Positions 1-8,447 of a DNA stretch of 35,012 nt are shown piece by piece. The position numbers and the translations under genes are program-made. Location of the stretch: the NCBI GenBank assembly GCA_021777555.1, contig JAJYDK010000040.1, forward strand, positions 1-35,012, read 5' to 3'. This DNA is from Pseudomonadota bacterium. Lineage in GTDB: Bacteria > Pseudomonadota > Gammaproteobacteria > Steroidobacterales > Steroidobacteraceae. Each line of letters starts with the position of its first letter. The stretch's first letter is position 1. The notes under the pieces were generated by a model, which saw only the letters and a program-made list of their open reading frames with translations, was not told where the DNA came from and searched no databases.

Positions 1-36
1 TGATAGCATCTGCGACCGCGCAGGCGCACCCAATGC

Positions 37-513
<477 letters not shown>

Positions 514-1602
514 ATGAACACTGTGACTCTTGAGCTCAACCGCGCAGGCCAGAGCCTGTGGCTCGACAACATCACGCGCGAGCTGCTGACGAGCGGCACG
601 CTCAATCGCTACATCGAGGACCTCTCGGTCACCGGACTCACCTCGAACCCGACGATCTTCGATCAGGCGATGAAACACGGTGGCGCCTATGACGAGGATC
701 TGCGCCGGCTCGCCACCGAAGGCCTCGCCGCCGAGGAGGCGTTCTTCGAAATCGCCTTGCAGGACCTGACGCGAGCGGCCGACCTGTTTCGCCCCGTTCA
801 CGAGCGCACCGACCGCTTCGACGGCTGGGTATCACTCGAGGTGTCACCTCACCTCGCGCGTGATGCACGCTCGACCCTCGCACAGGCGCGGCAGCTGCAC
901 GAGCGGGCCGCCCGACCCAATCTCTTCATCAAGATACCCGGCACCCGGGAAGGTCTGCCGGCGATCGAGGAGGCGATCTTCGCCGGCGTATCGGTCAACG
1001 TGACGCTGCTGTTCTCGCCCGAGCAGTACATTGCGGCCGCGGAAGCCTGGCTGCGCGGCATCGAGCGGCGCATCGAGGCGGGTCTGAATCCCAACGTCGC
1101 CTCCGTTGCATCTCTCTTCCTCAGCCGCTGGGATGTGGCGATCGCCGGCAAGGTGCCCGCGGCGCTCGTCAACCGGCTGGGTCTTGCCATCGGCCGCAGC
1201 GCCTATAAGGCGTATTGCGACCTGTTGACCTCTTCCCGCTGGCTGCGCGCCATGAACGCCGGCGCCCGGCCGCAGCGTCTGCTCTTCGCCAGCACCGGGA
1301 CCAAGGATCCAAAGGCCTCGGACGTGCTCTACGTGGAGGGACTCGTTGCGCCCCTCACCATCAACACCATGCCGGAGAACACGCTCAAGGCCTTCGCCGA
1401 TCATGGAGGCGTGGGGCGGGCGATCGACCCGGACGGCGGGGACAGCGATGCGGTGCTCGCGGAGTTCAGCAAGGCGGGTGTCGATCTGCCCGCGCTCGCC
1501 GCCAGGTTGCAGGAAGAGGGCGCCGCCGCCTTCGTCAAGTCCTGGGACGAACTGCTCGGCGGCATCGGCGCGAAAACCGCCGCGCTCAGGAAATCGGCGT
1601 AA
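514..1602 (+). CDS. tal: Transaldolase
   Basis: The 362-residue product is a cytosolic transaldolase of the non-oxidative pentose phosphate pathway. It moves a dihydroxyacetone unit from sedoheptulose 7-phosphate to glyceraldehyde 3-phosphate. The Schiff-base lysine is K140 in the motif LFIKIPGT. Other family signatures are SVTGLTSNPTIF (residues 38-49), VSVNVTLLFS and the late TINTMPENTL. The length of about 360 residues fits the longer transaldolase subfamily common in actinobacteria and several proteobacteria rather than the roughly 220-residue TalC/FSA type. The ATG at 514 has a weak GAGG upstream. The gene stands alone, convergent with the UrcA-like gene. The enzyme assignment is firm. 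Confidence 0.95.
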   Translation: MNTVTLELNRAGQSLWLDNITRELLTSGTLNRYIEDLSVTGLTSNPTIFDQAMKHGGAYDEDLRRLATEGLAAEEAFFEIALQDLTRAADLFRPVHERTDRFDGWVSLEVSPHLARDARSTLAQARQLHERAARPNLFIKIPGTREGLPAIEEAIFAGVSVNVTLLFSPEQYIAAAEAWLRGIERRIEAGLNPNVASVASLFLSRWDVAIAGKVPAALVNRLGLAIGRSAYKAYCDLLTSSRWLRAMNAGARPQRLLFASTGTKDPKASDVLYVEGLVAPLTINTMPENTLKAFADHGGVGRAIDPDGGDSDAVLAEFSKAGVDLPALAARLQEEGAAAFVKSWDELLGGIGAKTAALRKSA

Positions 1603-1611
1603 TCGGCGGGG

Positions 1612-1635
1612 GCGCGGGGCGCTCGCGCCCCGCGC
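1612..1635. terminator. GC-rich hairpin between convergent genes
   Basis: An 11-bp perfect inverted repeat, GCGCGGGGCGC (1612-1622) against GCGCCCCGCGC (1625-1635), lies ten bases after the transaldolase stop and 15 bases from the end of the convergent UrcA-like gene. It has no T-tract on either side, so it is a candidate bidirectional terminator or 3'-end stabiliser rather than a textbook intrinsic terminator. Confidence 0.5.
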
Positions 1636-1650
1636 ATCACCGGGCGAACC

Positions 1651-2058
1651 TTACTCCTCTTTCGCGCCGCTCTCGGCGGCGGCGAGCGCCTTGTCGACCT
1701 GCTCCTGGGCTGCGGAGATGGCAGCCCTCTCGCAGGTCGGCGCCTCGGGCTGCTCGAGGGGATAGAGCTCATCGAGCTGCTTGCAGGCGAGGCGGGCGGA
1801 CTCCTCGACCCGCCGCTTGAGCTCCGTCGCGCCCGCGTGGGTCTTCAGATCAAGATCCTCGTAACCCACCCATCGTGTCACGGAGACCTCCTCGGTCGGT
1901 ATCCCGCTGGCGGATGTCTCGATGACCTTCTTGCTGATCACCGAAGCTTCGACTTTGATCGTCGAGAGCTGATTGTCTGCGAGAGCTGCCGTGGCGGCGC
2001 ACAAGCCGATGCTGATCAGCGCGCAGCCGAGCGTGCGGGTGAGGCGCCGGGTATTCAT
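1651..2058 (-). CDS. UrcA-like secreted protein
   Basis: This 135-residue protein has an N-terminal signal peptide (basic MNTRRLTRT, hydrophobic core, probable cleavage after AALA at about residue 27). The mature part carries the pattern of the UrcA family: VGYEDLDL followed by a helix with G..EL..R...SARLAC, and two cysteines (C92, C109) that may form a disulfide. UrcA-family proteins are small periplasmic proteins of unknown function found in caulobacters, sphingomonads and some gammaproteobacteria. The start at 2058 is chosen because GAGGAG lies nine bases upstream and the signal peptide begins there. An upstream in-frame ATG at 2097 would add 13 residues before the signal peptide and is less likely. 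The family assignment rests on pattern recognition only. Confidence 0.75.
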   Translation of the reverse strand: MNTRRLTRTLGCALISIGLCAATAALADNQLSTIKVEASVISKKVIETSASGIPTEEVSVTRWVGYEDLDLKTHAGATELKRRVEESARLACKQLDELYPLEQPEAPTCERAAISAAQEQVDKALAAAESGAKEE

Positions 2059-2250
2059 CGTAGTGACTCCTCGATTCGGTTTGTGGAGGATTCTCAACCG
2101 TGTCCGATGGTAGGCCGGGCCGATGCGCCGTCCATACGCATATGGCGCACCGGTCCCCGGCTCTGCGGCGGACCCCTAGGTGATTCCACTGATTTGGCGC
2201 ATGAGCCTCGGGCATACGGTGTCGGGCAGGCCACTGCGGGTTTGGACTTC

Positions 2251-3891
2251 ATGTTTCGCACGCAACTCGTTGCCGGTGAGAGCCATCGGGGAGTGCCCGA
2301 TGTCATTTCAAGTCTCATGAATCCACGGGCCTATCCGCATCCGGCCGGGGCGGTCGAGCTCATCGAGACGCCCATCTCGTGGGTGCTGTTGGCGGGGGAG
2401 TTCGCGTACAAGATCAAGCGGCCGGTGCGCTATCCCTTCATCGACCTCAGATCGGGTGCGCGCCGCAGATTCCTCTGCGAGGAGGAGCTGCGTCTCAACA
2501 GACGATTCGCGCCGCAGCTGTACCTAGAGGTGTGTGATGTCGTGAGCGAGGCGGGCGAGTCCCGGATCCGCCTGAGCGGTGCCGATCCAGGCGGTGCCCA
2601 CGAGGGAGCGCTCGAGGCCGCCGTGCGCATGCGCCGATTCTCGAGGCGGGATGAGCTCGATCAGCTGCTCGCGACCCACCGCGTCGAGCCGCTCGAGCTC
2701 GAGATATTCGGCCGCAGCATCGCCGATGTGCACGCAGCGCTGCCCGCGGCGGAAGCGGACTCGCCCGCGGGCACCCCGAACGGCGTCAAGGCGCAGCTCA
2801 GCCGCAATCTCCTGGAATGCGCCGAGGCGGCGGGCGCGCTCGGCACCGCTGAGGAGGTGCTGGCGCTGCGCGAGGGGCTCGAGCGGCACATCTTCGCGGC
2901 CCTGCCGGACATCGCCTTGAGGAGGGAGCGCGGACGCGTCCGGGAGTGTCACGGTGACCTTCACAGCCGCAACATCGTGCGCCTGGAGCAGCGACTCATC
3001 GCCTTCGATTGTCTGGAGTACGAGCCGGCATTCCGCTGGATCGACGTGGCCGATGAGATCGCGTTTCTCGCGAGCGATCTCGCGTCACGTCATTTCGACC
3101 GTCATGCCCAGGCTTTTCTCAGGGGATACCTCGCGCAGAGCGGCGATTACCACGCCTGCCGGGTCATCAGGCTCTATGAGGCGCATCGCGCGCTCGTGCG
3201 CGCGAAGGTCGCGGCGCTGTCGGCGGCCGCTCTCCCGGAGGGCCCGGAGCGGGAGTCGGTCCGGCTGGAGCATCTGCGTCTGATCGCACACGCAACCGCC
3301 GCGCTGTCGCCCGGGAGTCCGGTCCTGCTCCTCATGTGCGGTGTGTCGGGTTCGGGCAAGACCTGGCTGGCCCGACTGCTCGCGGAGCACCTCTCGGCGC
3401 TGCACCTGAGGTCGGATGTCGAGCGCAAGAGGCGCGCGGGACTTCAGCCGCTGGCGGATTCCAACTCTGAGCTCGCCGCGGGGCTGTATTCGAGAGAGAT
3501 GAGCGAGCGGGTTTACGACGACCTGGCGCAGGCCGCACGCGATGGGCTGGCGGGCGGCTACAACGTCATCGTCGATGCCACGTTTCTGCGCCGCGATGAG
3601 CGGGCAAAGTTCGCCGAGCTGGGGGTCGCGTGCGCATCCTCCACCCATTTCGTCTGCTGTCAGGCGCCGCTGTCGGTGCTGCGCGCCCGGATTCTCGCGC
3701 GCTCGCGCGCCGGGCTCGATCCTTCGGAGGCCGACCTGGCCGTGCTCGACTGGCAGCGCGGGCACATCGAGCCATTCGGCTCGGAGGACCCGTTCGATGT
3801 CATCTACGTCGAGTCGGCCGATCCGGAGGCGCTCGAGAAGGTCGTACGTCGGACGCGGCAACGGCCGGGACATCATGTCCCGGCCGTCTGA
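2251..3891 (+). CDS. Fused aminoglycoside-phosphotransferase-like / P-loop kinase protein
   Basis: The product of about 546 residues joins two kinase-type domains. Residues 1-350 resemble the aminoglycoside phosphotransferase-like COG2187 domain: an early block ISWVLLAGEFAYKIKRPV, the catalytic loop CHGDLHSRN (HGD at 234-236) and a metal-binding aspartate in IAFDCLEYEP (D253). Residues about 358-546 form a P-loop kinase domain (COG0645-like) with Walker A GVSGSGKT at 364-371 and a following LRSDVERKR. This fusion is widespread in proteobacteria; its substrate is not known to me and antibiotic resistance should not be assumed. The start is uncertain: ATG 2251, GTG 2293 and ATG 2317 are all in frame and none has a strong ribosome binding site. 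The conserved region begins near residue 25, so all three would keep it. Confidence 0.8.
   Translation: MFRTQLVAGESHRGVPDVISSLMNPRAYPHPAGAVELIETPISWVLLAGEFAYKIKRPVRYPFIDLRSGARRRFLCEEELRLNRRFAPQLYLEVCDVVSEAGESRIRLSGADPGGAHEGALEAAVRMRRFSRRDELDQLLATHRVEPLELEIFGRSIADVHAALPAAEADSPAGTPNGVKAQLSRNLLECAEAAGALGTAEEVLALREGLERHIFAALPDIALRRERGRVRECHGDLHSRNIVRLEQRLIAFDCLEYEPAFRWIDVADEIAFLASDLASRHFDRHAQAFLRGYLAQSGDYHACRVIRLYEAHRALVRAKVAALSAAALPEGPERESVRLEHLRLIAHATAALSPGSPVLLLMCGVSGSGKTWLARLLAEHLSALHLRSDVERKRRAGLQPLADSNSELAAGLYSREMSERVYDDLAQAARDGLAGGYNVIVDATFLRRDERAKFAELGVACASSTHFVCCQAPLSVLRARILARSRAGLDPSEADLAVLDWQRGHIEPFGSEDPFDVIYVESADPEALEKVVRRTRQRPGHHVPAV
3861..3887. terminator. Hairpin at the 3' end of the kinase-fusion gene
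   Basis: A perfect 11-bp inverted repeat (ACGGCCGGGAC at 3861-3871, GTCCCGGCCGT at 3877-3887, loop ATCAT) overlaps the last codons and ends just before the stop codon of the kinase-fusion gene. The convergent Gly/Ala-rich gene ends 24 bases further on, so the element may serve both strands. No T-tract follows. Confidence 0.45.
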
Positions 3892-3910
3892 TTGGCTCGT
3901 CTCGAGGGCA

Positions 3911-4705
3911 TCAGTGCTGGATCGAGCCGCTCGCCGCGCCGCCGCCCTGGGCAGATGCGGAGGCGTTTGCCGCCGATCCCTGGGCCGCGGCGCCGTCGCC
4001 GAACCCGGTGGTGAGTCCGCCGCTCGCCCCTCCGGTGCCGTCAACGGGATGGGTCGTTGAGCGCACGGGAGGCGTGAGAGCTCCGGAGCCGCCCGTTGCG
4101 TTCGCGGAACCACCCGAGCGGGCATTGCCGTGAGCCGTGCCCTTGGCACCGCCTGACATCGAGCTCATGAGGCCGTTCATTGAGCCGGCGGGGCTGGCAT
4201 TGCCGGTCGCCTGACCCGCGGCACTCAAGGCGCCATTGACGGTACCCGTCGGGTGCAGACCACTCGCCGTGGAGGTGCCGGACTGGGCGGCTGCGGCACC
4301 CGTGGCTGCGGCATTGCCGGTCAGCGCACGGCCCGTGCCGGCCGTGGCGGCGCCTCCGGCTTCACCGGTGCCGATCACGGTGCCGGCTACGCTCCCGGCT
4401 CGGTGCGCGGCGCCCTGGGCCGCGGTCTGAGCAACGCCCTGTGCGGCGCTGCGGACTGTTCCCGCGGGGTTGCGCAGCCGCCGGATCCCTCCCATTTGAC
4501 CCGCAGCCGCGCCACTGAGGGTGCCGAACCCGCCGCCCTGGCCGGTGATCATCCCGCCGGGGCCGATCCCGCCGCCGAGCATCCCGCCGGCGGCTCCGCC
4601 CACGGCTCCCCCGAGGCCGCCGCCGAGCAGCTGGGCGTGCGCCGGCGCGGTAAAGGTCAACGCGGCGGCAATGGCGATACTCGCGAACAGATGGGGTTTG
4701 TGCAT
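3911..4705 (-). CDS. Gly/Ala-rich secreted protein of unknown function
   Basis: This 264-residue protein begins with a clear Sec signal peptide (MHKPHLFASIAIAAALTFTAPAHA, cleavage before QLL). The rest is low-complexity sequence dominated by Gly, Ala, Ser and Thr. A glycine-rich block follows the signal (GGGLGGAVGGAAGGMLGGG), and a short basic patch IRRLRNP lies near residue 75. No catalytic motif, transmembrane segment or cysteine is present after the signal. It is probably a periplasmic or extracellular disordered protein; no function is recognised. The start is supported by GGAGAA upstream. A candidate ECF-type promoter lies 49 bases upstream (4754-4781) and matches the one in front of the nearby sigma factor gene, suggesting it belongs to that regulon. 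Such low-complexity composition can appear by chance on GC-rich DNA, but signal peptide, ribosome site and promoter together support a real gene. Confidence 0.7.
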   Translation of the reverse strand: MHKPHLFASIAIAAALTFTAPAHAQLLGGGLGGAVGGAAGGMLGGGIGPGGMITGQGGGFGTLSGAAAGQMGGIRRLRNPAGTVRSAAQGVAQTAAQGAAHRAGSVAGTVIGTGEAGGAATAGTGRALTGNAAATGAAAAQSGTSTASGLHPTGTVNGALSAAGQATGNASPAGSMNGLMSSMSGGAKGTAHGNARSGGSANATGGSGALTPPVRSTTHPVDGTGGASGGLTTGFGDGAAAQGSAANASASAQGGGAASGSIQH

Positions 4706-4753
4706 GATCGTTCTCCGTTTGGGGCGGCGGTCGATCCGCGCCCTTCAGGGAGA

Positions 4754-4781
4754 ACTACGTGCGAGAGGTCGGGATTCTTCC
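4754..4781 (-). promoter_or_regulatory. Candidate ECF-sigma promoter of the Gly/Ala-rich protein gene
   Basis: Read on the minus strand, GGAAGA (4781-4776) is followed after 16 bases by CGTAGT (4759-4754). The GGAA -35 and CGT -10 elements with a 16-base spacer are typical of ECF sigma factor promoters. The predicted start site leaves a leader of about 40 bases containing GGAGAA before the ATG at 4705. The same -35 hexamer and spacing occur in front of the ECF sigma gene at 6187-6214. Confidence 0.5.
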
Positions 4782-4805
4782 CGAGCGCGTCGAAATTTCT
4801 TTGAC

Positions 4806-6146
4806 CTACCGCGAGGCGGTGATGGTGCGCCCGGTATGGGCCGGCAGATGGGCGGCCACCAGGCCGAAGCCGTACACCGTGTTGCGGCCGGCGGTCCCGA
4901 GATGAATGGCTCGGTGCATGAGGTCCTCGAGCGCTGCGCGCGCGGCCTTTGGATCCGGCCGGCGCAGCCGCCGCGCCAGAAGTCCCGCCACCAGGGGCGC
5001 GGCGAACGAAGTCCCCCGGACCGCCGAGAGGCCGCTTGGGATGCTCGCCGCCTCGATGTCGGCGCCCGGAGCGGCGAACATCACCTGCGGTCCGCGTTCG
5101 GCCTCGAACAGCACCCGGCGGTGCTCGTCCACCGCGGTGACACCGATGACACCGGGATAGGCCGCCGGATAGAGCGGCGGGGCGGCCGGGCCGTCATTGC
5201 CGACGGCGGCCACGATCAGCGCGCCCCGCGCGAGGACGCGATCCACCACCTGTTGCATCAGGGCATTCGGTGGCCCGACCAGGCTCACGTTGATGACCGG
5301 AACGCCGTGCTGCGCGAGCCAGGCGAATGCCGTGGCGATCGCATCCACCGCCCCGCCGGTCGGCTTGCCGCAATACACATCGGCGGCGTACAACACCGCG
5401 CCCGGATCGGCGCCCGCGAAGCGACCGTCCCGGCCGATCATGAGCGAGGCGACCGCCGTGCCATGGGCGCTCGGCACCGGGGCGCCGCCGCAACCCTGTT
5501 GGTGAATGACTTGTTGCCGAAACACGGATTGTCCGGTGTCGATGCCGCCGTCGATGAGTCCCAGCGCCGCCCGCGGTGCGCTCGCAAGGTCTGCCGTCGC
5601 GGCAGCCGGTGCGGTGGCGGGTGTTCCCCGCCGGGGTCCCTCCGGCTCGAGGAGCGCGCCGCTGTCGGTATAGATGTGGTTGTAATCGTAGGTGCCCGTG
5701 GGATCGAGCCTGCGCAGCTCTTGCAGCGCGCGTGAGGTGGATACTCCACGCGGTGCACGGAGCACGATGAGTCGCAGCCCCAGGGCCTCGAGCGACCTCA
5801 CCCGCACGACGGAGAAACCCGCGGTGCTCGCGCGAGCGAGCGCCCCATCGGTGGGGGAGAGCGCGAGCACTTCGCCGCGGACCACCGGATTGCCCTGGGG
5901 ATCGGCCGCGATGAGACGCGGATAGCGGTGCAGCAGGCCGAGGACGTCGAGCTTGCGGGCCTCCTCGAGGCGGCGCAGGCGCCGATGCAGAGTGTTCGTG
6001 AGCGGGGGAAGAGTCTGCCGGAGCCCCGGGAGGCCGAGCCCGGGGAGTCTGCCCGGCAACAGCGAGCCCGCCGGTCCCCCCGGGAGCGCAATCTGCGCGC
6101 CGGCTGCCGGAACGAGCAGCAGGGTGATCAGCCATGCCCGCAACAT
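4806..6146 (-). CDS. Secreted S8 family serine peptidase (subtilase)
   Basis: The 446-residue product has a signal peptide (MLRAWLITLLLVPAAGA) and an N-terminal region of about 180 residues that may act as a propeptide. A subtilisin-like domain follows. The catalytic triad is visible: D199 in LGLIDGGIDTG, H228 in SAHGTAVASLMIG and S380 in GTSFAAPLVAG, with oxyanion-hole asparagine N317 in AAVGNDGP. It should therefore be an active exported protease. It lies divergent from the ECF sigma/anti-sigma pair, with only 74 bases between the start codons, which suggests a functional link, although no ECF-type promoter is visible on its own side. The protein ends soon after the catalytic domain, with no obvious autotransporter or anchor domain. 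Confidence 0.92.
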   Translation of the reverse strand: MLRAWLITLLLVPAAGAQIALPGGPAGSLLPGRLPGLGLPGLRQTLPPLTNTLHRRLRRLEEARKLDVLGLLHRYPRLIAADPQGNPVVRGEVLALSPTDGALARASTAGFSVVRVRSLEALGLRLIVLRAPRGVSTSRALQELRRLDPTGTYDYNHIYTDSGALLEPEGPRRGTPATAPAAATADLASAPRAALGLIDGGIDTGQSVFRQQVIHQQGCGGAPVPSAHGTAVASLMIGRDGRFAGADPGAVLYAADVYCGKPTGGAVDAIATAFAWLAQHGVPVINVSLVGPPNALMQQVVDRVLARGALIVAAVGNDGPAAPPLYPAAYPGVIGVTAVDEHRRVLFEAERGPQVMFAAPGADIEAASIPSGLSAVRGTSFAAPLVAGLLARRLRRPDPKAARAALEDLMHRAIHLGTAGRNTVYGFGLVAAHLPAHTGRTITASR

Positions 6147-6186
6147 TCGGGCACTGTAGCACTGGATTTTGGATCTGCGCGCGGAT

Positions 6187-6214
6187 GGAAGAAAATGGCC
6201 CTCCCGCTCGTCTT
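6187..6214 (+). promoter_or_regulatory. Candidate autoregulatory ECF promoter
   Basis: GGAAGA (6187-6192), a 16-base spacer and CGTCTT (6209-6214) match the general ECF promoter pattern (GGAA, 16-17 bases, CGTC). The predicted transcription start falls at about 6220, right at the sigma factor start codon. The transcript would then be nearly leaderless, or translation would begin at the in-frame ATG at 6230. ECF sigma factors commonly drive their own operons, so this is the expected place for such a site. Confidence 0.55.
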
Positions 6215-6220
6215 ACGTAG

Positions 6221-6736
6221 ATGACAGGCATGGGCCCAGCGATCGAGGACCTTCGTGATCGGATCATCGACATCCTGCCGCGCCTGCGGCGATTCGCGCG
6301 CTCCCTGGCGCGAGACCCGCACGATGCGGATGACCTGGTGCAAATCACGGTGGAGCGGGCCCTTGCCCACGCCGATCAGCTGCACCCGGACTCGCGGCTC
6401 GCCAGCTGGCTGTTCGGCATCCTGCGCAACGCCTGGATCGATGAGGTCCGCAGCCGCCACAGGCGAGAGCCCCTGCACGCGCCCGAAGCGCTTGCCGAGC
6501 ACGTCGGCGATCCCGCGGCGGGCTCCCAAGCGGAGCTGCTTTGTGTGCAGGATGCGCTTGCGCGACTGCCGGAGGAGCAACGTCTTGCCGTCAGCCTCGT
6601 GCTCATCGAGGGGCTCTCGTACAAAGAGGCGGCTCATGTCATGAACGTGCCCATCGGAACGCTGACCAGCCGTCTCGCGCGCGGCCGCGACGCACTGCAG
6701 GAGATGCTGGCCGATACCTCGGAGACATCCCGATGA
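6221..6736 (+). CDS. ECF-type RNA polymerase sigma factor
   Basis: The 171-residue protein has the two-domain layout of ECF sigma factors. Region 2 spans about residues 15-85 and includes the core-binding pattern DPHDADDLVQ, TVERALAH and ASWLFGILRNAWIDEVRSR. Region 4 covers about residues 105-165 with ALARLPEEQRLAVSLVLIEGLSYKEAAHVM and the helix-turn-helix VPIGTLTSRLARGRDAL. It directs RNA polymerase to stress-type promoters. Its stop codon overlaps the start of the anti-sigma gene by four bases (ATGA), so the two are translationally coupled. An ECF-type promoter sits directly upstream, suggesting autoregulation. ATG 6221 or ATG 6230 may be the start; no clear ribosome site distinguishes them. 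Confidence 0.92.
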   Translation: MTGMGPAIEDLRDRIIDILPRLRRFARSLARDPHDADDLVQITVERALAHADQLHPDSRLASWLFGILRNAWIDEVRSRHRREPLHAPEALAEHVGDPAAGSQAELLCVQDALARLPEEQRLAVSLVLIEGLSYKEAAHVMNVPIGTLTSRLARGRDALQEMLADTSETSR

Positions 6737-7479
6737 GCTTCTCCGAAGAGGTGCTGATGGCCTATGCCGACCACGAGCTGGATGAGAAGACCCGGGCCGC
6801 CGTCGAGGCCGCCATGGCGAGCGATCCTGAGCTCGCACGTCGCGTTGCGCATCACCAGAGGTTGCGCGCGCGGCTGCGGTCCGCCTTCGAGCCGGTGATC
6901 GAGGAGCCGGTGCCGGCCCGCCTGCTCGAGGCTGCCCGCAACGCACCGGCGGCGTCTGGCGCCCCAAGAGGGAGCAATGTCGTTCCGCTGCCGCGCCGGG
7001 GTGCGCCAGAGCGGTCATTGCCGCGCTGGGCCGCGCTTGCGGCGAGTCTCGTAGTCGGAGCTCTCGGCGGATGGCTCGCCTTTCGCCTCGTTGGCTCCGG
7101 ACCGATCACGATGCGCAACGGCCACATGGAGGCGCGCGGCCTGTTGGCGGCTGCCCTCACGCATCAGCTTGCCTCCGGCCAGAGCGCCGCGCAACCGGTA
7201 CGGATCGGGGTCAGTTTCCGATCGAAGTCCGGTGAGTACTGCCGGACCTTCTCGATGCGTGCGCCCGCGGTGGCCGGCCTAGCCTGTCATGCGGCGAAGG
7301 GTTGGCGGCTGCAGGTGTTGACGGGGGCAGAGGAGGAGGGCGCCGCCACGGGAGGCTATCGCCCGGCGGCATCGTCGGTGCCTGCGCCCGTGGTGACCGC
7401 CGTCAACGCGGAGATCGCCGGGGAGCCATTGGATGCCAGCGCCGAGGCCGCGGCCCGCCGCCGGGGCTGGAAGCCCTGA
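6733..7479 (+). CDS. Membrane-anchored anti-sigma factor
   Basis: The 248-residue product is the partner of the preceding sigma factor, judged from the ATGA overlap and its architecture. An N-terminal cytoplasmic helical segment (residues 1-70, with LMAYADHELDEKTRAAVEAAM and PELARRV) resembles the anti-sigma domain of putative transmembrane regulators of the COG5662 type. One transmembrane helix lies at about residues 98-120 (LPRWAALAASLVVGALGGWLAFRLV). A periplasmic domain of about 125 residues with two cysteines follows (EYCRTF and GLACHA), which could form a disulfide and act in sensing. There is no HxxxCxxC zinc anti-sigma motif, so this is not a ZAS-type redox sensor. The signal it responds to is unknown. 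Confidence 0.85.
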   Translation: MSFSEEVLMAYADHELDEKTRAAVEAAMASDPELARRVAHHQRLRARLRSAFEPVIEEPVPARLLEAARNAPAASGAPRGSNVVPLPRRGAPERSLPRWAALAASLVVGALGGWLAFRLVGSGPITMRNGHMEARGLLAAALTHQLASGQSAAQPVRIGVSFRSKSGEYCRTFSMRAPAVAGLACHAAKGWRLQVLTGAEEEGAATGGYRPAASSVPAPVVTAVNAEIAGEPLDASAEAAARRRGWKP

Positions 7480-7506
7480 TCGCCTCGGGCCACGAGAGGT
7501 GGTGTC

Positions 7507-7528
7507 GGGACCGGCCGCTGCCGGCCCC
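7507..7528. terminator. Hairpin between anti-sigma and pirin genes
   Basis: GGGACCGGC (7507-7515) and GCCGGCCCC (7520-7528) form a nearly perfect GC-rich stem around the loop CGCT, in the gap between two convergent genes. There is no T-tract, so it is only a possible shared terminator. Confidence 0.35.
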
Positions 7529-7538
7529 GGCGCGTGAG

Positions 7539-8408
7539 CTAGAACTTTCCGCTCTGAAAGTCCTCGAACGCCTGCATCAGCTCCTCGCGGGTGTTCATGA
7601 CGAACGGTCCGTATTTCGCCACGGGCTCACGCAATGGCCGTCCGGCCACCAGGATGGCGCGGGCGGGCTGTGCCGTTCCTTCCTTGCCTGACGGGGCGCC
7701 TTCCAGACACACGGTGTCGCCCTCGGTGAGCACCGCGAGCTGGTGCGTATCGAGGGGGGCCGCTGCCTCGCCCACCCGCACGGCGCCCTCGTAGACATAG
7801 ACGAAAGCCGCGTGTCCGGCGGGCAGGGTGTGAGAGAACCGCACGCCCGGGGCAAGCTCGATGTCGAGGTAGGTCGGATCGGTGGCGGGCTGCGCGATGC
7901 GCCCGGCGATACCCGACACCTGACCGGCGATCACCTTGATGCGCGCGCCCTCGACGCTCACCGAGGGAATCTTCTCCGGCCCGAATTCCTGGTAGCGTGG
8001 CGCGGTCATCTTGTCCCGGGCGGGCAGATTGATCCACAGCTGAAATCCGCGCATGCGGCCTTCCTGCTGCTCGGGCATCTCGGAATGCACGATGCCGCGG
8101 CCGGCGGTCATCCACTGCACGCTCCCCGGCACGAGCACCCCCTCGTGGCCGTGGTTGTCGCGATGACGCATCCGTCCATCGAGCATGTAGGTGACCGTCT
8201 CGAAACCCCGGTGAGGATGGTCCGGAAAGCCTGCGATGTAGTCGCCCGGATTGTCGGTGCCGAACTCATCCAACATCAGGAAGGGATCGAGGTCGGTGAG
8301 CTGCGGCTGGCCGATCACGCGCGTGAGCTTGACGCCGGCCCCATCGGAGGTCGGCATGCCGCGCACGATCCGGGCGATGGAGCGTGTGGATGGTGTAGGG
8401 ATACTCAT
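7539..8408 (-). CDS. Pirin family protein (possible quercetin 2,3-dioxygenase)
   Basis: The 289-residue bicupin belongs to the pirin family. The metal ligands are present as H64 and H66 (FPDHPHRGFETVTY), H108 and E110 (GRGIVHSEM), in the same spacing as human pirin. The C-terminal cupin ends with LREPVAKYGPFVMNTREE, the usual pirin tail. Bacterial pirins such as YhaK have been shown to open the ring of quercetin in vitro; the physiological substrate here is unknown. The gene lies 39 bases after azoR on the same strand, probably in one operon, next to an HxlR regulator. This context suggests a role in handling quinones, flavonoids or other electrophiles. GGAGG lies just upstream of the ATG. 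Confidence 0.92.
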   Translation of the reverse strand: MSIPTPSTRSIARIVRGMPTSDGAGVKLTRVIGQPQLTDLDPFLMLDEFGTDNPGDYIAGFPDHPHRGFETVTYMLDGRMRHRDNHGHEGVLVPGSVQWMTAGRGIVHSEMPEQQEGRMRGFQLWINLPARDKMTAPRYQEFGPEKIPSVSVEGARIKVIAGQVSGIAGRIAQPATDPTYLDIELAPGVRFSHTLPAGHAAFVYVYEGAVRVGEAAAPLDTHQLAVLTEGDTVCLEGAPSGKEGTAQPARAILVAGRPLREPVAKYGPFVMNTREELMQAFEDFQSGKF

Positions 8409-8447
8409 GGGACCTCCAATGGGGGTGGGATGGATCGACCCGCCGGT

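Noticed and set aside
1837-2250. N-terminal extension of the kinase-fusion protein by about 138 residues
   Set aside because: It lies antisense to the UrcA-like gene, which has its own signal peptide and strong ribosome site, and the extension has no kinase-like sequence.
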